Translations under genes and position numbers: made by a program
The notes under the pieces: model-generated
What the model was told of the DNA's origin: nothing
What the model saw: only the letters and a program-made list of their open reading frames with translations
Databases searched by the model: none
Shown: positions 8,568 to 16,733 of the stretch, piece after piece
Layout of the letters: each line of letters begins with the position of its first letter
How positions within the stretch are numbered: the stretch's first letter is position 1
NCBI GenBank assembly: GCA_000720375.1
Contig: JOAA01000002.1
Span: 124,001 to 188,000 of the forward strand
Length of the DNA stretch: 64,000 nucleotides
From: Rhodococcus rhodnii
Lineage (GTDB): Bacteria > Actinomycetota > Actinomycetes > Mycobacteriales > Pseudonocardiaceae
Direction: 5' to 3'

Positions 8568-9971
8568 TTGACCAGGATCGTGATCATGGGTGGCGGCGTC
8601 GGCGGATACGAGGCTGCGCTGGTCGCGGCCCAGCACGGCGCGGACGTGACGATTGTCGAGCGCGACGGCCTCGGTGGCGCGTGCGTGCTGTACGACTGCG
8701 TCCCGTCGAAGACGTTCATCGCGTCGGCCGGTGCACGGTCGGCCTTCCGCAACGCCGATGAGCTGGGTATTCGCACCAACGGCTCGGATGCGGCAGTCGA
8801 GGTGCCCGTCGTGCACGGTCGCGTGCGCGGGTTGGCGCTGGCGCAGTCGGCGGACATCCGTGCGCGGTTGCAGCGCGAGGGTGTGCGCCTGATCGCGGGT
8901 ACGGCGCGGTTCGTAGACGAGCAGCCTGGCATGGCGGCGCACCAGATCGGCGTGACACCGCACAACGGCGAGCCCGAGGTGCTCCCGGCGGACGTGACAC
9001 TGATCGCAACGGGCGCCACTCCGCGCGTGCTGCCCGGCGCGGTGCCGGACGGCGAGCGAATCCTGGACTGGCGTCAGCTCTACGACCTCAGCGAACTGCC
9101 GGAGCACCTGGTCGTGGTCGGTTCGGGTGTCACGGGCGCGGAGTTCGCCTCGGCGTACACCGAGATGGGCGTGAAGGTCAGCGTTGTCTCCAGCCGTGAC
9201 CGAGTGCTGCCGCACGAGGACGCGGACGCGGCCGCCGTGCTCGAGGACGCCTTCGCAGAGCGCGGAACGACGCTGTACAAGCACGCGCGTGCCGAGAAGG
9301 TCGAGCGGGTGACCGACGGTGTCGTCGTGCACCTGCAGGACGGTCGCAAGATCGAAGCCAGCCATGCGCTGATGACGGTCGGCTCGATCCCGAACACCAC
9401 CGACATCGGCCTGGAAAAGGTCGGCATCGAACCCGGCCCCGGCGGCTTCATCTCCGTCGACCGCGTGTCGCGCACGGGCGTGCCAGGCGTGTACGCCGCA
9501 GGTGACTGCACCGGCGTGCTGATGCTGGCGTCGGTCGCGGGCATGCAGGGCCGAATCGCGATGTGGCACGCCCTAGGCGAAGGCGTCGCCCCGATCAGGC
9601 TGAAGACGGTGGCAGCGAACGTGTTCACCCACCCGGAGATAGCCACGGTCGGCATCAGCCAGCAGGCGATCGACGCGGGAGAAGTACCCGCCCGCACGAT
9701 CATGCTCCCGCTCGCCACCAACGCACGCGCCAAAATGGAGGGTCTGCGCCGCGGCTTCGTGAAGCTGTTCTGCCGCCCGGCCACAGGTGTGGTCATCGGC
9801 GGCGTGGTGGTCGCGCCATCGGCGAGCGAACTCATCCTGCCGATCGCGATCGCGGTGCAGAACCAGTTGACGGTCGAGCACCTGGCGCTGACGTTCTCGG
9901 TCTATCCCTCACTGTCCGGTTCGATCACCGAAGCGGGCAGGCGCCTGATGCGCCACGACGACCTCGACTAG
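8568..9971 (+). CDS. lpdA: NAD(P)H-quinone dehydrogenase (LpdA-like flavoprotein disulfide reductase)
   Basis: This 467-aa FAD/NAD(P) enzyme has the N-terminal dinucleotide fold (IVIMGGGVGGYEAAL), a CxxxxC region (GGACVLYDCVPSK), a second NAD(P) fold (VVVGSGVTGAEFA), the FAD GDCTG motif near residue 310, and a dimerisation domain. It is the orthologue type of M. tuberculosis Rv3303c, an NAD(P)H:quinone reductase rather than a lipoamide dehydrogenase. The C-terminus reads VYPSLSGSITE where true lipoamide dehydrogenases have the catalytic HAHPT; that His is absent. Unlike Rv3303c as I recall it, both cysteines of CxxxxC are kept. The TTG start at 8568 follows AGGGAGCAGGAAG. Confidence 0.92.
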   Translation: MTRIVIMGGGVGGYEAALVAAQHGADVTIVERDGLGGACVLYDCVPSKTFIASAGARSAFRNADELGIRTNGSDAAVEVPVVHGRVRGLALAQSADIRARLQREGVRLIAGTARFVDEQPGMAAHQIGVTPHNGEPEVLPADVTLIATGATPRVLPGAVPDGERILDWRQLYDLSELPEHLVVVGSGVTGAEFASAYTEMGVKVSVVSSRDRVLPHEDADAAAVLEDAFAERGTTLYKHARAEKVERVTDGVVVHLQDGRKIEASHALMTVGSIPNTTDIGLEKVGIEPGPGGFISVDRVSRTGVPGVYAAGDCTGVLMLASVAGMQGRIAMWHALGEGVAPIRLKTVAANVFTHPEIATVGISQQAIDAGEVPARTIMLPLATNARAKMEGLRRGFVKLFCRPATGVVIGGVVVAPSASELILPIAIAVQNQLTVEHLALTFSVYPSLSGSITEAGRRLMRHDDLD

Positions 9972-9976
9972 AAACG

Positions 9977-10277
9977 TGCACCTTCGCCGGGCAGCTCAGC
10001 GCCGTCCGGCGAAGCTATGTTCGCCCTTCACTGTCCGCTTTGATCGCTAAGCGGGCCAGGGCTCGTGCGGTACGACTTCGGCTGGGAAGCTTGCACCTTC
10101 GCCGGGCAGCTCAGCGCCGTCCGGCGAAGCTATGTTCGCCCTTCACTGTCCGCTTTGATCGCTAAGCGGGCCAGGCCTCGTGCGGCACGACTTCGGCTGG
10201 GAAGCTGAACCTTCGCAGGGCGGCCCCGCTCGGCCCGGCGGAGCTCTGTTCGCCCTCGTTGTCCGGTTTGATCACCG
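9977..10277. repeat. 115-bp tandem repeat with paired hairpins (two full copies and one decayed)
   Basis: Two nearly identical units occupy 9977-10091 and 10092-10206, differing at only a few bases, and a decayed third runs from 10207 to about 10277. Each unit has two stem-loops: TTCGCCGG paired with CCGGCGAA over a 15-base loop (9983-9990 with 10006-10013 in copy one), then CCGCTT with AAGCGG over 8 bases. Together they fill most of the 507-bp gap between lpdA and the surface-protein gene at 10479. The first hairpin could terminate lpdA transcription, but three copies in a row suggest an expanding intergenic element. Confidence 0.85.
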
Positions 10278-10406
10278 ACTTGGACTTCGACTCGGGGGCT
10301 CCGGGCAGGCGGCCGTGTCTGCTTGCCATGGCAGGGCTTCTGCCTCGGCATATCCGCTGGTTGCCCGGCTTGTGTTGGTGAGCCGGAAAAAACTTCGAAA
10401 CTTGGG

Positions 10407-10432
10407 GCAACCCGGAGATCGACTTGGGCGTG
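10407..10432 (+). promoter_or_regulatory. Weak ECF-type promoter match upstream of surface protein gene
   Basis: GCAAC at 10407-10411 is followed, after 17 bases, by CGTG at 10429-10432, 46 bp before the ATG at 10479. This is one base off, in spacing and in the last -10 base, from the exact pattern upstream of three later genes in the same island. Confidence 0.4.
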
Positions 10433-10478
10433 CATGGTGCGAAGGCATGAACCCGCCTGAACTCATGAAAGGTCTCCG

Positions 10479-10847
10479 ATGCGTATTCGCTCCACTGTGG
10501 CCGGTCTGGCTCTCGGCGCAGGTGTCTTGTTCCTTGGCGCGCCGATTGCCATGGCGGACAACGCTCAGCAGCCGGCCCCGCCGACGTCGACCCAGGTCTC
10601 CGAGCGGCCGATGCCCTCCGCCACCACGCCGCCGACCAACACTCGGACGACCAGCCGGCCTGCGACGTTGCCGCCCGCGCCGACTCAGCGCCCCGGCATC
10701 GTCAAGCCCGTTGGCGCACCGGAAACCGGTGGCGGCATGGACGAGTCGTCGAGCCCGGTCGGTGCGCTGGCCATCGGCGGCATCGCACTGGTCGTGGTCG
10801 CGGCCGGTGGGTCGGTGATCTACCGCCGCACACGCAAGCAGGGCTGA
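10479..10847 (+). CDS. Cell-surface protein with sortase-like sorting signal
   Basis: The 122-aa protein starts with a signal peptide (about residues 1-26, cleaved after AMA), then a Pro/Thr/Ser-rich low-complexity region typical of wall-spanning stalks, then APETGGG (around 85), a hydrophobic helix and a basic tail (YRRTRKQG). This is the layout of a sortase substrate, with APETG in the place of the canonical LPxTG. The class F sortase gene follows after 6 bp, which supports the pairing. No functional domain is present, so it may be a small wall-anchored spacer protein. An AAAGG precedes the start. Confidence 0.8.
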   Translation: MRIRSTVAGLALGAGVLFLGAPIAMADNAQQPAPPTSTQVSERPMPSATTPPTNTRTTSRPATLPPAPTQRPGIVKPVGAPETGGGMDESSSPVGALAIGGIALVVVAAGGSVIYRRTRKQG

Positions 10848-10853
10848 TCGCGG

Positions 10854-11468
10854 ATGCGGAAATGGCTTGGTGGCGCGGTTCTCGTCCTTGTCCTCGCCGG
10901 GTGTAGCGGTCAGGGGGAGGAGCCGGCGGCAGGCGGCAGCCAAGCATCACTGTCCACAGTGGAGAAGCAGGCTGCCCCGCCGCCGGCAAAGGGCGTGACG
11001 TCGCTGCCGGCCTCGACGCCGACCGAGATCTCCATTCCGAAGATCGGCGCGCGCTCGTCGCTTGTCCCGCTCGGCCTGAACCCCGACCAGACCATCCAGG
11101 TCCCGCCGGTCGACCAGCCGATGCAAGCGGGCTGGTACGACAAGGCGCCGACACCGGGCCAGATCGGGCCCGCGATCATCCTCGGCCACGTCGACGGGAA
11201 CAAGAAACCCGGGATCTTCTTCCGTCTCAAGGAGATGGCCGTCGGCGACGAGGTGTCCGTGTCCAGGCAGGACGGGACGACCGCGCTCTTCAAGGTCACT
11301 CACGTCGAGCAGATCGCGAAGAAGGAGTTCCCGACCGACAAGGTCTACGGCGACACCGAAGGCGCGGAACTGCGGCTGATCACCTGCGGTGGCACATTCG
11401 ACCACGCGGCCCACAGCTACAAGGACAACATCATCGTCTATGCGACCTTGGTGCCTCCAAAGTCCTAA
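10854..11468 (+). CDS. Class F sortase, lipoprotein-type
   Basis: A 204-aa class F sortase, a transpeptidase that anchors surface proteins. An N-terminal lipobox-like LVLAGCSG ends at Cys17, so the enzyme may be lipid-anchored. The catalytic domain begins near ISIPKIGA (about 61) and holds the catalytic His in IILGHVDG and the catalytic Cys in LRLITCGG. Downstream, the segment SYKDNIIV has Lys where I remember Arg in most class F enzymes (SYRDN); whether that affects catalysis needs alignment. It follows the surface-protein gene by 6 bp, and a near twin lies at 14388. Confidence 0.9.
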   Translation: MRKWLGGAVLVLVLAGCSGQGEEPAAGGSQASLSTVEKQAAPPPAKGVTSLPASTPTEISIPKIGARSSLVPLGLNPDQTIQVPPVDQPMQAGWYDKAPTPGQIGPAIILGHVDGNKKPGIFFRLKEMAVGDEVSVSRQDGTTALFKVTHVEQIAKKEFPTDKVYGDTEGAELRLITCGGTFDHAAHSYKDNIIVYATLVPPKS

Positions 11469-11483
11469 ATAGAGAGTGGGGTG

Positions 11484-11515
11484 GTGATTTGGTGTGGGGC
11501 CCCACACCAAATCAC
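11484..11515. terminator. Perfect 32-bp palindrome, bidirectional terminator
   Basis: GTGATTTGGTGTGGGG (11484-11499) abuts its exact reverse complement (11500-11515) with no spacer. It sits between the convergent sortase and LLM oxidoreductase genes and includes the last codons of the latter. An A-rich/T-rich edge on each arm fits a terminator that works in both directions. Confidence 0.75.
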
Positions 11516-12372
11516 GACAACGTCGGCGGGCCTTGGTCGACTCGTCGGCGGATCGCGTCGGCGTTGTCGAGCAACTCACCGAACGGCATGCGCTCGTCCC
11601 ACCATGTCACGCCTGCTTCGGCCAGCTGTTGAAGAACCGGCCAAGCACCGTCCGGGCTGGAACCGCCGACTACGAAGTCGAACGGTTCGTCCTCCAGCCC
11701 TGCTTCGGCGCGCGCCGCTTGTAAGAACTTGGCCGCCGCGGTGACTTCGTCCAGTGGCGGCGGTTCGGCCTGCCATGCGCCGCTCATCATCGGAATGGCG
11801 CCATCCCACCGTGCCGCCCGTCGCATCGGCGGCAGGTTCGGCCACCGCCCGCCGACCCAGATCGGCACGCGCGGCCGTTGCACGGGCGTCGGCCGGAACA
11901 TCACATCTCGCACTGTCACGTGCTTTCCTTCGTACGTCGTGCGTTCTCCTGACCACAAGCGATCCAGGACAGCTAAGCCCTCGTCGAGGCGCTCGGCGAG
12001 GACGCGCCGGGACGTTGGTTCGCCGAAGGCGCCGTACTCATCGTCGACCGGGTCACCAAGTCCCGCTCCCAGGACCATCCGGCCGCCGGTGAGCCGATCC
12101 AACGTGGTCACCTCGCGCGCGAGCTTCTGTGGGCGGCGGCGGGCGACCGGTGTGATCATCGTGCCGAGCTTGATCCGGCTGGTGACCATGGCCGCGGCGG
12201 TGAGCAGGATCCAGGGGTCGGCGATCTCCCGGACCAGACGCTTCTCATGAACCATGTGGTCCCACACGAACAACGCGTCCCATCCCGCGTGCTCGACCGC
12301 CTGGGCGAGGACGGCCACGGCCTCCGGGTCGGCGAAGTCGCCGAAGTTGGGGATGCTCACCGAGAATCGCAT
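11512..12372 (-). CDS. LLM class flavin-dependent oxidoreductase
   Basis: The 286-aa protein is a luciferase-like monooxygenase family TIM barrel. It begins MRFSVSIPNFGDFADP and has the WDALFVWDHM segment, the ARRRPQKLAREVTTLDRLTGGR motif and the VLGAGLGDP loop that binds the flavin or F420 phosphate. Members use FMN or coenzyme F420; the cofactor here cannot be decided by eye. It is shorter than the usual 300-340 residues but not obviously broken. Its stop codon lies inside the 32-bp terminator palindrome. Confidence 0.88.
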   Translation of the reverse strand: MRFSVSIPNFGDFADPEAVAVLAQAVEHAGWDALFVWDHMVHEKRLVREIADPWILLTAAAMVTSRIKLGTMITPVARRRPQKLAREVTTLDRLTGGRMVLGAGLGDPVDDEYGAFGEPTSRRVLAERLDEGLAVLDRLWSGERTTYEGKHVTVRDVMFRPTPVQRPRVPIWVGGRWPNLPPMRRAARWDGAIPMMSGAWQAEPPPLDEVTAAAKFLQAARAEAGLEDEPFDFVVGGSSPDGAWPVLQQLAEAGVTWWDERMPFGELLDNADAIRRRVDQGPPTLS

Positions 12373-12420
12373 GCCTCACACCATGCACCCGACTACCGAC
12401 AAAAATGTCAGACTGGCCGC

Positions 12421-12858
12421 ATGACCGCCCGTACGCTGCTGATACTCCGGCACGCCAGCGCCGCGAACGAGCCAGGCATGACCGACGTGGAGCGTCCGCT
12501 GACACCGATCGGCCGCACGGAGGCCACGAAAGCCGGGCGGGAACTCGCGGTCCGGCGGCCGGAACACGTGCTGTGCTCGCCGGCGTTGCGGACGCGGCAG
12601 ACGTGGCAGCAGGTGAGCGCCGAGCTGCCGAGCCGGCCGAAGGTGGACTTCGAGCCGAGCCTCTACCTCGCGACCGTGGACACGTTGCGCGAGGTGATCT
12701 GGCAGACCGCCGACGACATCGGCACACTGCTGCTGATCGGGCACAACCCGGCGGTGCACCAACTGGCCTGGATCCTGCTCGGAGAGCAAGCGCCGCAACA
12801 CTTTCCGCCAGCCAGCCTGGCCGAGGTGACGTTCGACGGGGACTGGACCGAACTGTAG
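12421..12858 (+). CDS. SixA-type histidine phosphatase
   Basis: A 145-aa histidine phosphatase (phosphoglycerate-mutase superfamily). The catalytic LILRHASA is at the N-terminus, followed by the conserved RPLTPIGRTEA, the second Arg in SPALRTRQT and the second catalytic His in LLIGHNPAVHQL. The family removes phosphate from phosphohistidine or small phosphoesters. I chose the ATG at 12421; an upstream in-frame start at 12247 would read through the promoter of the divergent LLM gene. It stands alone. Confidence 0.9.
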   Translation: MTARTLLILRHASAANEPGMTDVERPLTPIGRTEATKAGRELAVRRPEHVLCSPALRTRQTWQQVSAELPSRPKVDFEPSLYLATVDTLREVIWQTADDIGTLLLIGHNPAVHQLAWILLGEQAPQHFPPASLAEVTFDGDWTEL

Positions 12859-12921
12859 AAAGACGCGCGAGCCGCACCGAGGTTGCTGAGAAATTCCCTT
12901 CAATTCTTTTGCCCGCCCGAC

Positions 12922-12948
12922 GCAACTGGTCTGCCGTCGGCACGTCTT
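12922..12948 (+). promoter_or_regulatory. ECF-type promoter, copy 1
   Basis: GCAAC at 12922-12926, a 16-base spacer, then CGTCTT at 12943-12948, 55 bp before the ATG at 13001. The same boxes with the same spacing occur at 13646 and 14333. The sequence continues into a stretch resembling that downstream of copy 2 (GAGTG, then GAAAA and CGAA), so the two leaders are paralogous. Confidence 0.68.
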
Positions 12949-13000
12949 CATGAGTGCGAAAAGCGAACGGGGCGAAAAAGTTTCAGGGGGAATCATTCAA

Positions 13001-13552
13001 ATGCGTAAGACCACGATTTTCGGTGCGGCCGCTGTCGGTATCACTACCCTTTTCCTGACCGGGGATCTCGCGAACGCGGGGACGAACCCGAAGATCTCGC
13101 TCAGCAAAAGCAAGGTCACCGCGGGCGAGGAGATCAAGGTGACCGGCAGCTGCCACATGGACGTTTGGGCGAAGTCGCCGTTGCACTCGGACGCGCTTGA
13201 GGCAGGCAGCGCGGTCGGCCGGGCGAATCAGGAGGGGCCCGATGTGGCCGGTGTCGCCAAGGTCAAGAAGAACGTCAAGCCCGGCACGTACACCGTGAGC
13301 TTCAAGTGCGGTGACCTCGCGGCCGTCACCAAGCTGACCGTGGTGTCCGCCGAGCAGAAGACGCCGAAGCCGGGACAGGTGAAGGTGAAGCCGAAGGGCG
13401 CGGCGGACACCGGCGGCGACGGAATCGTCGAGGCTGCGCCAGCCGGGTCCAACGGTCCGGACACCGGGCTCCACACACTGGGCGGCGCGGGTCTGGCCGC
13501 TGTGGCCGGTGGTGCGGGCGTTTTCCTCTTGCGTCGTCGTTCGCGCGCCTGA
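13001..13552 (+). CDS. Surface-anchored protein, paralogue A
   Basis: A 183-aa exported protein. It has a signal peptide (about residues 1-26), a beta-rich Ig-like region with two cysteines (GSCHMD and SFKCGD) that could form a disulfide, a Lys/Pro-rich linker with KPKGAADTGG, then PDTGLHTLGG, a hydrophobic helix and RRRSRA at the end. The PDTG-helix-basic-tail arrangement is a sortase-like sorting signal. It is a paralogue of the next gene, with the same leader, linker and tail. The ATG at 13001 has AGGGGG upstream. Function beyond wall display is not evident. Confidence 0.82.
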   Translation: MRKTTIFGAAAVGITTLFLTGDLANAGTNPKISLSKSKVTAGEEIKVTGSCHMDVWAKSPLHSDALEAGSAVGRANQEGPDVAGVAKVKKNVKPGTYTVSFKCGDLAAVTKLTVVSAEQKTPKPGQVKVKPKGAADTGGDGIVEAAPAGSNGPDTGLHTLGGAGLAAVAGGAGVFLLRRRSRA

Positions 13553-13564
13553 GATTCGAAACGT

Positions 13565-13605
13565 AGGTGGCTTTGCCCTGGGGAGGGGCAAGGTCACCTT
13601 TTGTT
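13565..13605 (+). terminator. Rho-independent terminator after paralogue A
   Basis: GGTGGCTTTGCCC (13566-13578) pairs with GGGCAAGGTCACC (13586-13598) with two weak positions over a 7-base loop, followed by a T-rich run ending near 13605. It separates the two paralogous surface-protein genes into independent transcripts, in line with each having its own promoter. Confidence 0.75.
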
Positions 13606-13645
13606 ATGTCCGGCAAAGGTTGCCTCGAAATTCCTGATTTTCGGT

Positions 13646-13672
13646 GCAACCCGACGTCATGCGGCACGTCTT
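13646..13672 (+). promoter_or_regulatory. ECF-type promoter, copy 2
   Basis: GCAAC at 13646-13650, 16 bases, CGTCTT at 13667-13672, 51 bp before the ATG at 13723. Matches copy 1 exactly in boxes and spacing. Confidence 0.68.
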
Positions 13673-13722
13673 TACGAGTGAGAAAACGAAATCGACCTTT
13701 TAAATCCTGGGGGGAACCCGAA

Positions 13723-14325
13723 ATGCGTAAGAAGACTTTCTTCGGCTCAGTTGCTCTCGGTATCGCGGGCCTCGCGCTCGCGGCGCCCATGGCGAGTGCG
13801 TCGACGGCGAAAGGCGCCATCTACTTCGACAAAGGTGTGGTGAACCAGGGAGACACCGTGCAGGTGACGGCCACCTGCGACGCACCTGGAGTCCGGTACG
13901 TCCAGGTGAAATCCGACATCCTGGAGCCGGCCACCCTCAACCGTGCGTCGGCCGGGACGTTCAGCGGGACGGCCAAAGTCAAGGCCAATGCGGTGCCGGG
14001 CGGCTACCCCGCCGGCTTCTACTGCGTGGACTCATGGATCAACACCGTGCTCATCGTGCGGGACGTGCAGGACAAGCCGTCCGCGACGCCGAAGCCGAAG
14101 CCGACGACCAGCAAGCCGGCCACGCCGAAGCCCGCTCCGGCCAAGACCAAGGAGGCTCAGGTCGAGGTCAAGCCCAAGGGCGCGGCGGACACCGGCGAGG
14201 GTGACGTCGTCGCGGCCCCGGTCCAGCAGGACTCGGACACCGGTCTGTACGTGCTGGGCGGTGCGGGCCTGCTGGCCGCCGGTGGTGCGGGTGCGTTCTT
14301 CCTGCGCCGGCGGTCACGCGCCTGA
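13723..14325 (+). CDS. Surface-anchored protein, paralogue B
   Basis: A 200-aa exported protein built like its neighbour: signal peptide (about residues 1-27, cleaved after ASA), an Ig-like region with two cysteines (TATCDA and FYCVDS), a long Lys/Pro/Thr linker (PKPKPTTSKPATPKP), KPKGAADTGEG, then SDTGLYVLGG, a membrane helix and RRRSRA. The linker is longer than in paralogue A. It is probably displayed by one of the two class F sortases, the nearer of which starts 62 bp downstream. No enzymatic motif is visible. Confidence 0.82.
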   Translation: MRKKTFFGSVALGIAGLALAAPMASASTAKGAIYFDKGVVNQGDTVQVTATCDAPGVRYVQVKSDILEPATLNRASAGTFSGTAKVKANAVPGGYPAGFYCVDSWINTVLIVRDVQDKPSATPKPKPTTSKPATPKPAPAKTKEAQVEVKPKGAADTGEGDVVAAPVQQDSDTGLYVLGGAGLLAAGGAGAFFLRRRSRA

Positions 14326-14332
14326 GCCGGGC

Positions 14333-14358
14333 GCAACCGTGTCGCGCGCGGCACGTCT
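14333..14358 (+). promoter_or_regulatory. ECF-type promoter, copy 3
   Basis: GCAAC at 14333-14337, 16 bases, CGTCT at 14354-14358, 30 bp before the ATG of the second sortase. Boxes and spacing match copies 1 and 2. Confidence 0.65.
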
Positions 14359-14387
14359 CACAAAAGGAAAGGAACGGGGGCAAGAGG

Positions 14388-14990
14388 ATGCGGAAGTGGC
14401 TTGGTGGCGCGGTCATCGCGTTGACGTTGGTGCTGGGAGCATGTTCGGGGGAGCATGAAGCGCCACCGCCGGCGACGAGTTCTGTTCCGTCTCAGGGGGC
14501 GCAGACGGAGCAGGCGGTGACCGCGCTGCCGGCCTCGGTACCCACTCAGATCTCGATTCCGAAGATCGGTGCGCAGTCCTCGTTGATCGCGCTCGGCCTG
14601 AATCCCGATCAGACGGTCGAAGTCCCGCCGGTGACCCAGCCGATGCAAGCGGGCTGGTACGACAAGGCGCCGACGCCGGGGGAAGTCGGCCCCGCGATCA
14701 TCCTCGGGCACGTCGACGGCAACCACAAACCGGGAATCTTCTACCGCCTCAAGGAAATGGCCGCAGGCGACGAGATCCTCGTGACCCGAACCGACGGAAC
14801 GAAAGCGAAGTTCCTGGTCGACCGCGTCAAACAGGTGTCCAAGAGCGAGTTTCCGACCGACGAGGTCTACGGCGACACAACAAAACCGGAACTGCGCCTG
14901 ATCACCTGCGGCGGCGTGTTCGACAAGGACGCCCGCAGCTACAAGGACAACATCATCGTCTTCGCAAGCCTGGTCCCCAGCACCACCTGA
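14388..14990 (+). CDS. Class F sortase, second copy
   Basis: A 200-aa class F sortase closely similar to the one at 10854, starting with the same MRKWLGGAV and carrying a lipobox-like LVLGACSG. The catalytic His lies in IILGHVDG and the catalytic Cys in LRLITCGG; again SYKDN occupies the region where I expect Arg. It is the last gene of the surface island and has its own ECF-type promoter. The two sortases differ mainly in the linker after the lipobox. Each probably serves the surface proteins next to it, but specificity cannot be assigned. Confidence 0.9.
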   Translation: MRKWLGGAVIALTLVLGACSGEHEAPPPATSSVPSQGAQTEQAVTALPASVPTQISIPKIGAQSSLIALGLNPDQTVEVPPVTQPMQAGWYDKAPTPGEVGPAIILGHVDGNHKPGIFYRLKEMAAGDEILVTRTDGTKAKFLVDRVKQVSKSEFPTDEVYGDTTKPELRLITCGGVFDKDARSYKDNIIVFASLVPSTT

Positions 14991-15011
14991 CCACCCTCAC
15001 GAACGTCCACA

Positions 15012-16733
15012 TCACACAAACAGCCCCCAAGACAGCCCCCGCCCATCCCAAGGATGCTGTTGGTTTATTCGGGCGGCGGGGTTGAGGGGTGCGAAGTGGC
15101 TGGTGCGGGTGGCCGCGAGGGGTGTGCCGGTGAGCCAGTTGTCGATCCGGACGAGGTTGAGCGCGGCGGCGGTCAGCTGGTGCTGGAGCCGGGCTTTGGG
15201 CAGGCCGCGGTAGCGGGCTCGGCGTGCGCCGAACCGGTTGACGGCATGGCTGATGGTGCCTTCGATCCCGGCCCGGGGCCGGTATTTCTCCTGCTAGGCC
15301 GGGGTTTTCTGCTCGATCCTGGCGTGGGTGAGGGCCTCGTGCTCCGGTTGGGGTAGCAGTTTCAAGGTCCGGCCGTGGCTGGTCGCGCGGGTGCATTTCT
15401 CGCGGGCTGGGCAGGAGCGGCAATCCTGTGCGGCGAACCGGACTTTGATGATCGGGTGCCCGTGCTGGTTGTTCTCACTGGACCAGCGGACGCTGCGAGT
15501 GCCCTGTGGGCAGGTGACCTTCTTGCTGTGCCAGTCGATTTGGAAATCGGCCAGGGCATAGCCCTCGGCCGCGCCTGCTTGCCGGGCGGTGTCGGGCATC
15601 ACCGGCCCGACCAGCTCGACCTGATACTTCTCGCGGCAGGTGACCAGGTGGCGGGCGGTGACGTATCCGGCGTCAACCAGATGCTGAGCGGGCAGGAAGT
15701 CCCGCTCGGCCAGGCCGGTGTGGACGTTGTCGGTGGTCTCGAAGTCGGTGAGGGTCGTGTGCGTGGTCTGCACGTGGGTGATCAACCGAGGTGCGCCGGG
15801 GTCGCAGGTTTCGGTCAGGTGCAGCTTGTAGCCGTCCCACACGGTCTGGCGTTTCATCCCGGTGCGGGCGTCCGGGTCATACGGACTGACCACCCGCAGT
15901 GCCGCGGGCGGCCGGTCTTTTGGGTCGCGCATCACCACGATCTGGCCGCCATCGGGAGTGCCGGTGATCTGGTATTCCTGGATCCAGACCCGTCGCAACA
16001 GCTGCACCTGGGGCAGGGTGACCAGCCCGGGCGGAGCATCCGGGCCGCTCACCAGCTGCCAGAGCCGGGCTCCGTCCGCGCCGACTTGCGTGGCCCAGGC
16101 CTGCCGCTCAGCCTCGGCCTTGGGCAGCCGGTAGTTCTCCACCGGACGCCCATACCGGTCGAACCACTCCGGATCGGCATGCTCGGCCAGCCAGTCCGGC
16201 GCGACCTGCGCGAGCTCGTTCAGCGCCGCCCGCAGGGTTTCCCCGACCAATTCGAGGCGGTTGACCTCGCGGATCGCGGCCAGCACATGCGTGGCATCGG
16301 TCCGCGCCCGCCCCCGGGCCTTCAGCAGCCGTTGCTCCCTCGCGGCGGCCAGCACCCGATCCAGGATCCGCTGCCCGGCGCCGTGCTCGACCAGCCGATC
16401 GCGGAACTCCGAGAGCACCGAATGATCAAACCCGGTATCGGTCAACTCCAGGCCCAGGGCATACTTCCAGTCGATCCGGGCCGCGACCGCCTGCGCCGTC
16501 TGCCGATCGGACAAGTCCTCGCTGTACTGCAACAACAGCACCATGGTCAGCATCGCCGGCGACAAACCCGGTTTGCCCCGAGCTGGGAACAGATCCGCGA
16601 AATCAGTATCGGTGAACACCGGCCCGAGCGCGTCCCGCAGCCGGATCGCCAGGCACCCCTCAGGAAATGCCGCCCGAGCGACCTTCGCGGTCGTCTCCGG
16701 AACCGGCCCGAACCCACCCGCACGCAACGACAC
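15012..16733 (-). pseudogene. IS1182-family transposase interrupted by an in-frame amber codon
   Basis: The frame from GTG 16733 reads a typical IS1182 DDE transposase (VSLRAGGFGPVPETT, LFPARGKPGLSPAML, IDWKYALGLEL, RTDATHVLAA, LVDAGYVTARHL). A TAG at 15294-15296 stops it after EQKTPA. The same frame then continues with QEKYRPRAGIEGTISHAV and RARYRGL, which is the conserved C-terminal region with the third catalytic acid (Glu in GIEGTI), and runs to a stop at 15012, just beyond the element end. Other family members have Trp near the stop position, so a TGG to TAG change is likely. The truncated 479-aa product would lack the catalytic Glu. Confidence 0.88.

Noticed and set aside
9563..10165. 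Plus-strand frame continuing past lpdA into the 115-bp repeats
   Set aside because: It overlaps lpdA out of frame and its end is a translation of the hairpin repeat, so it is not a protein.
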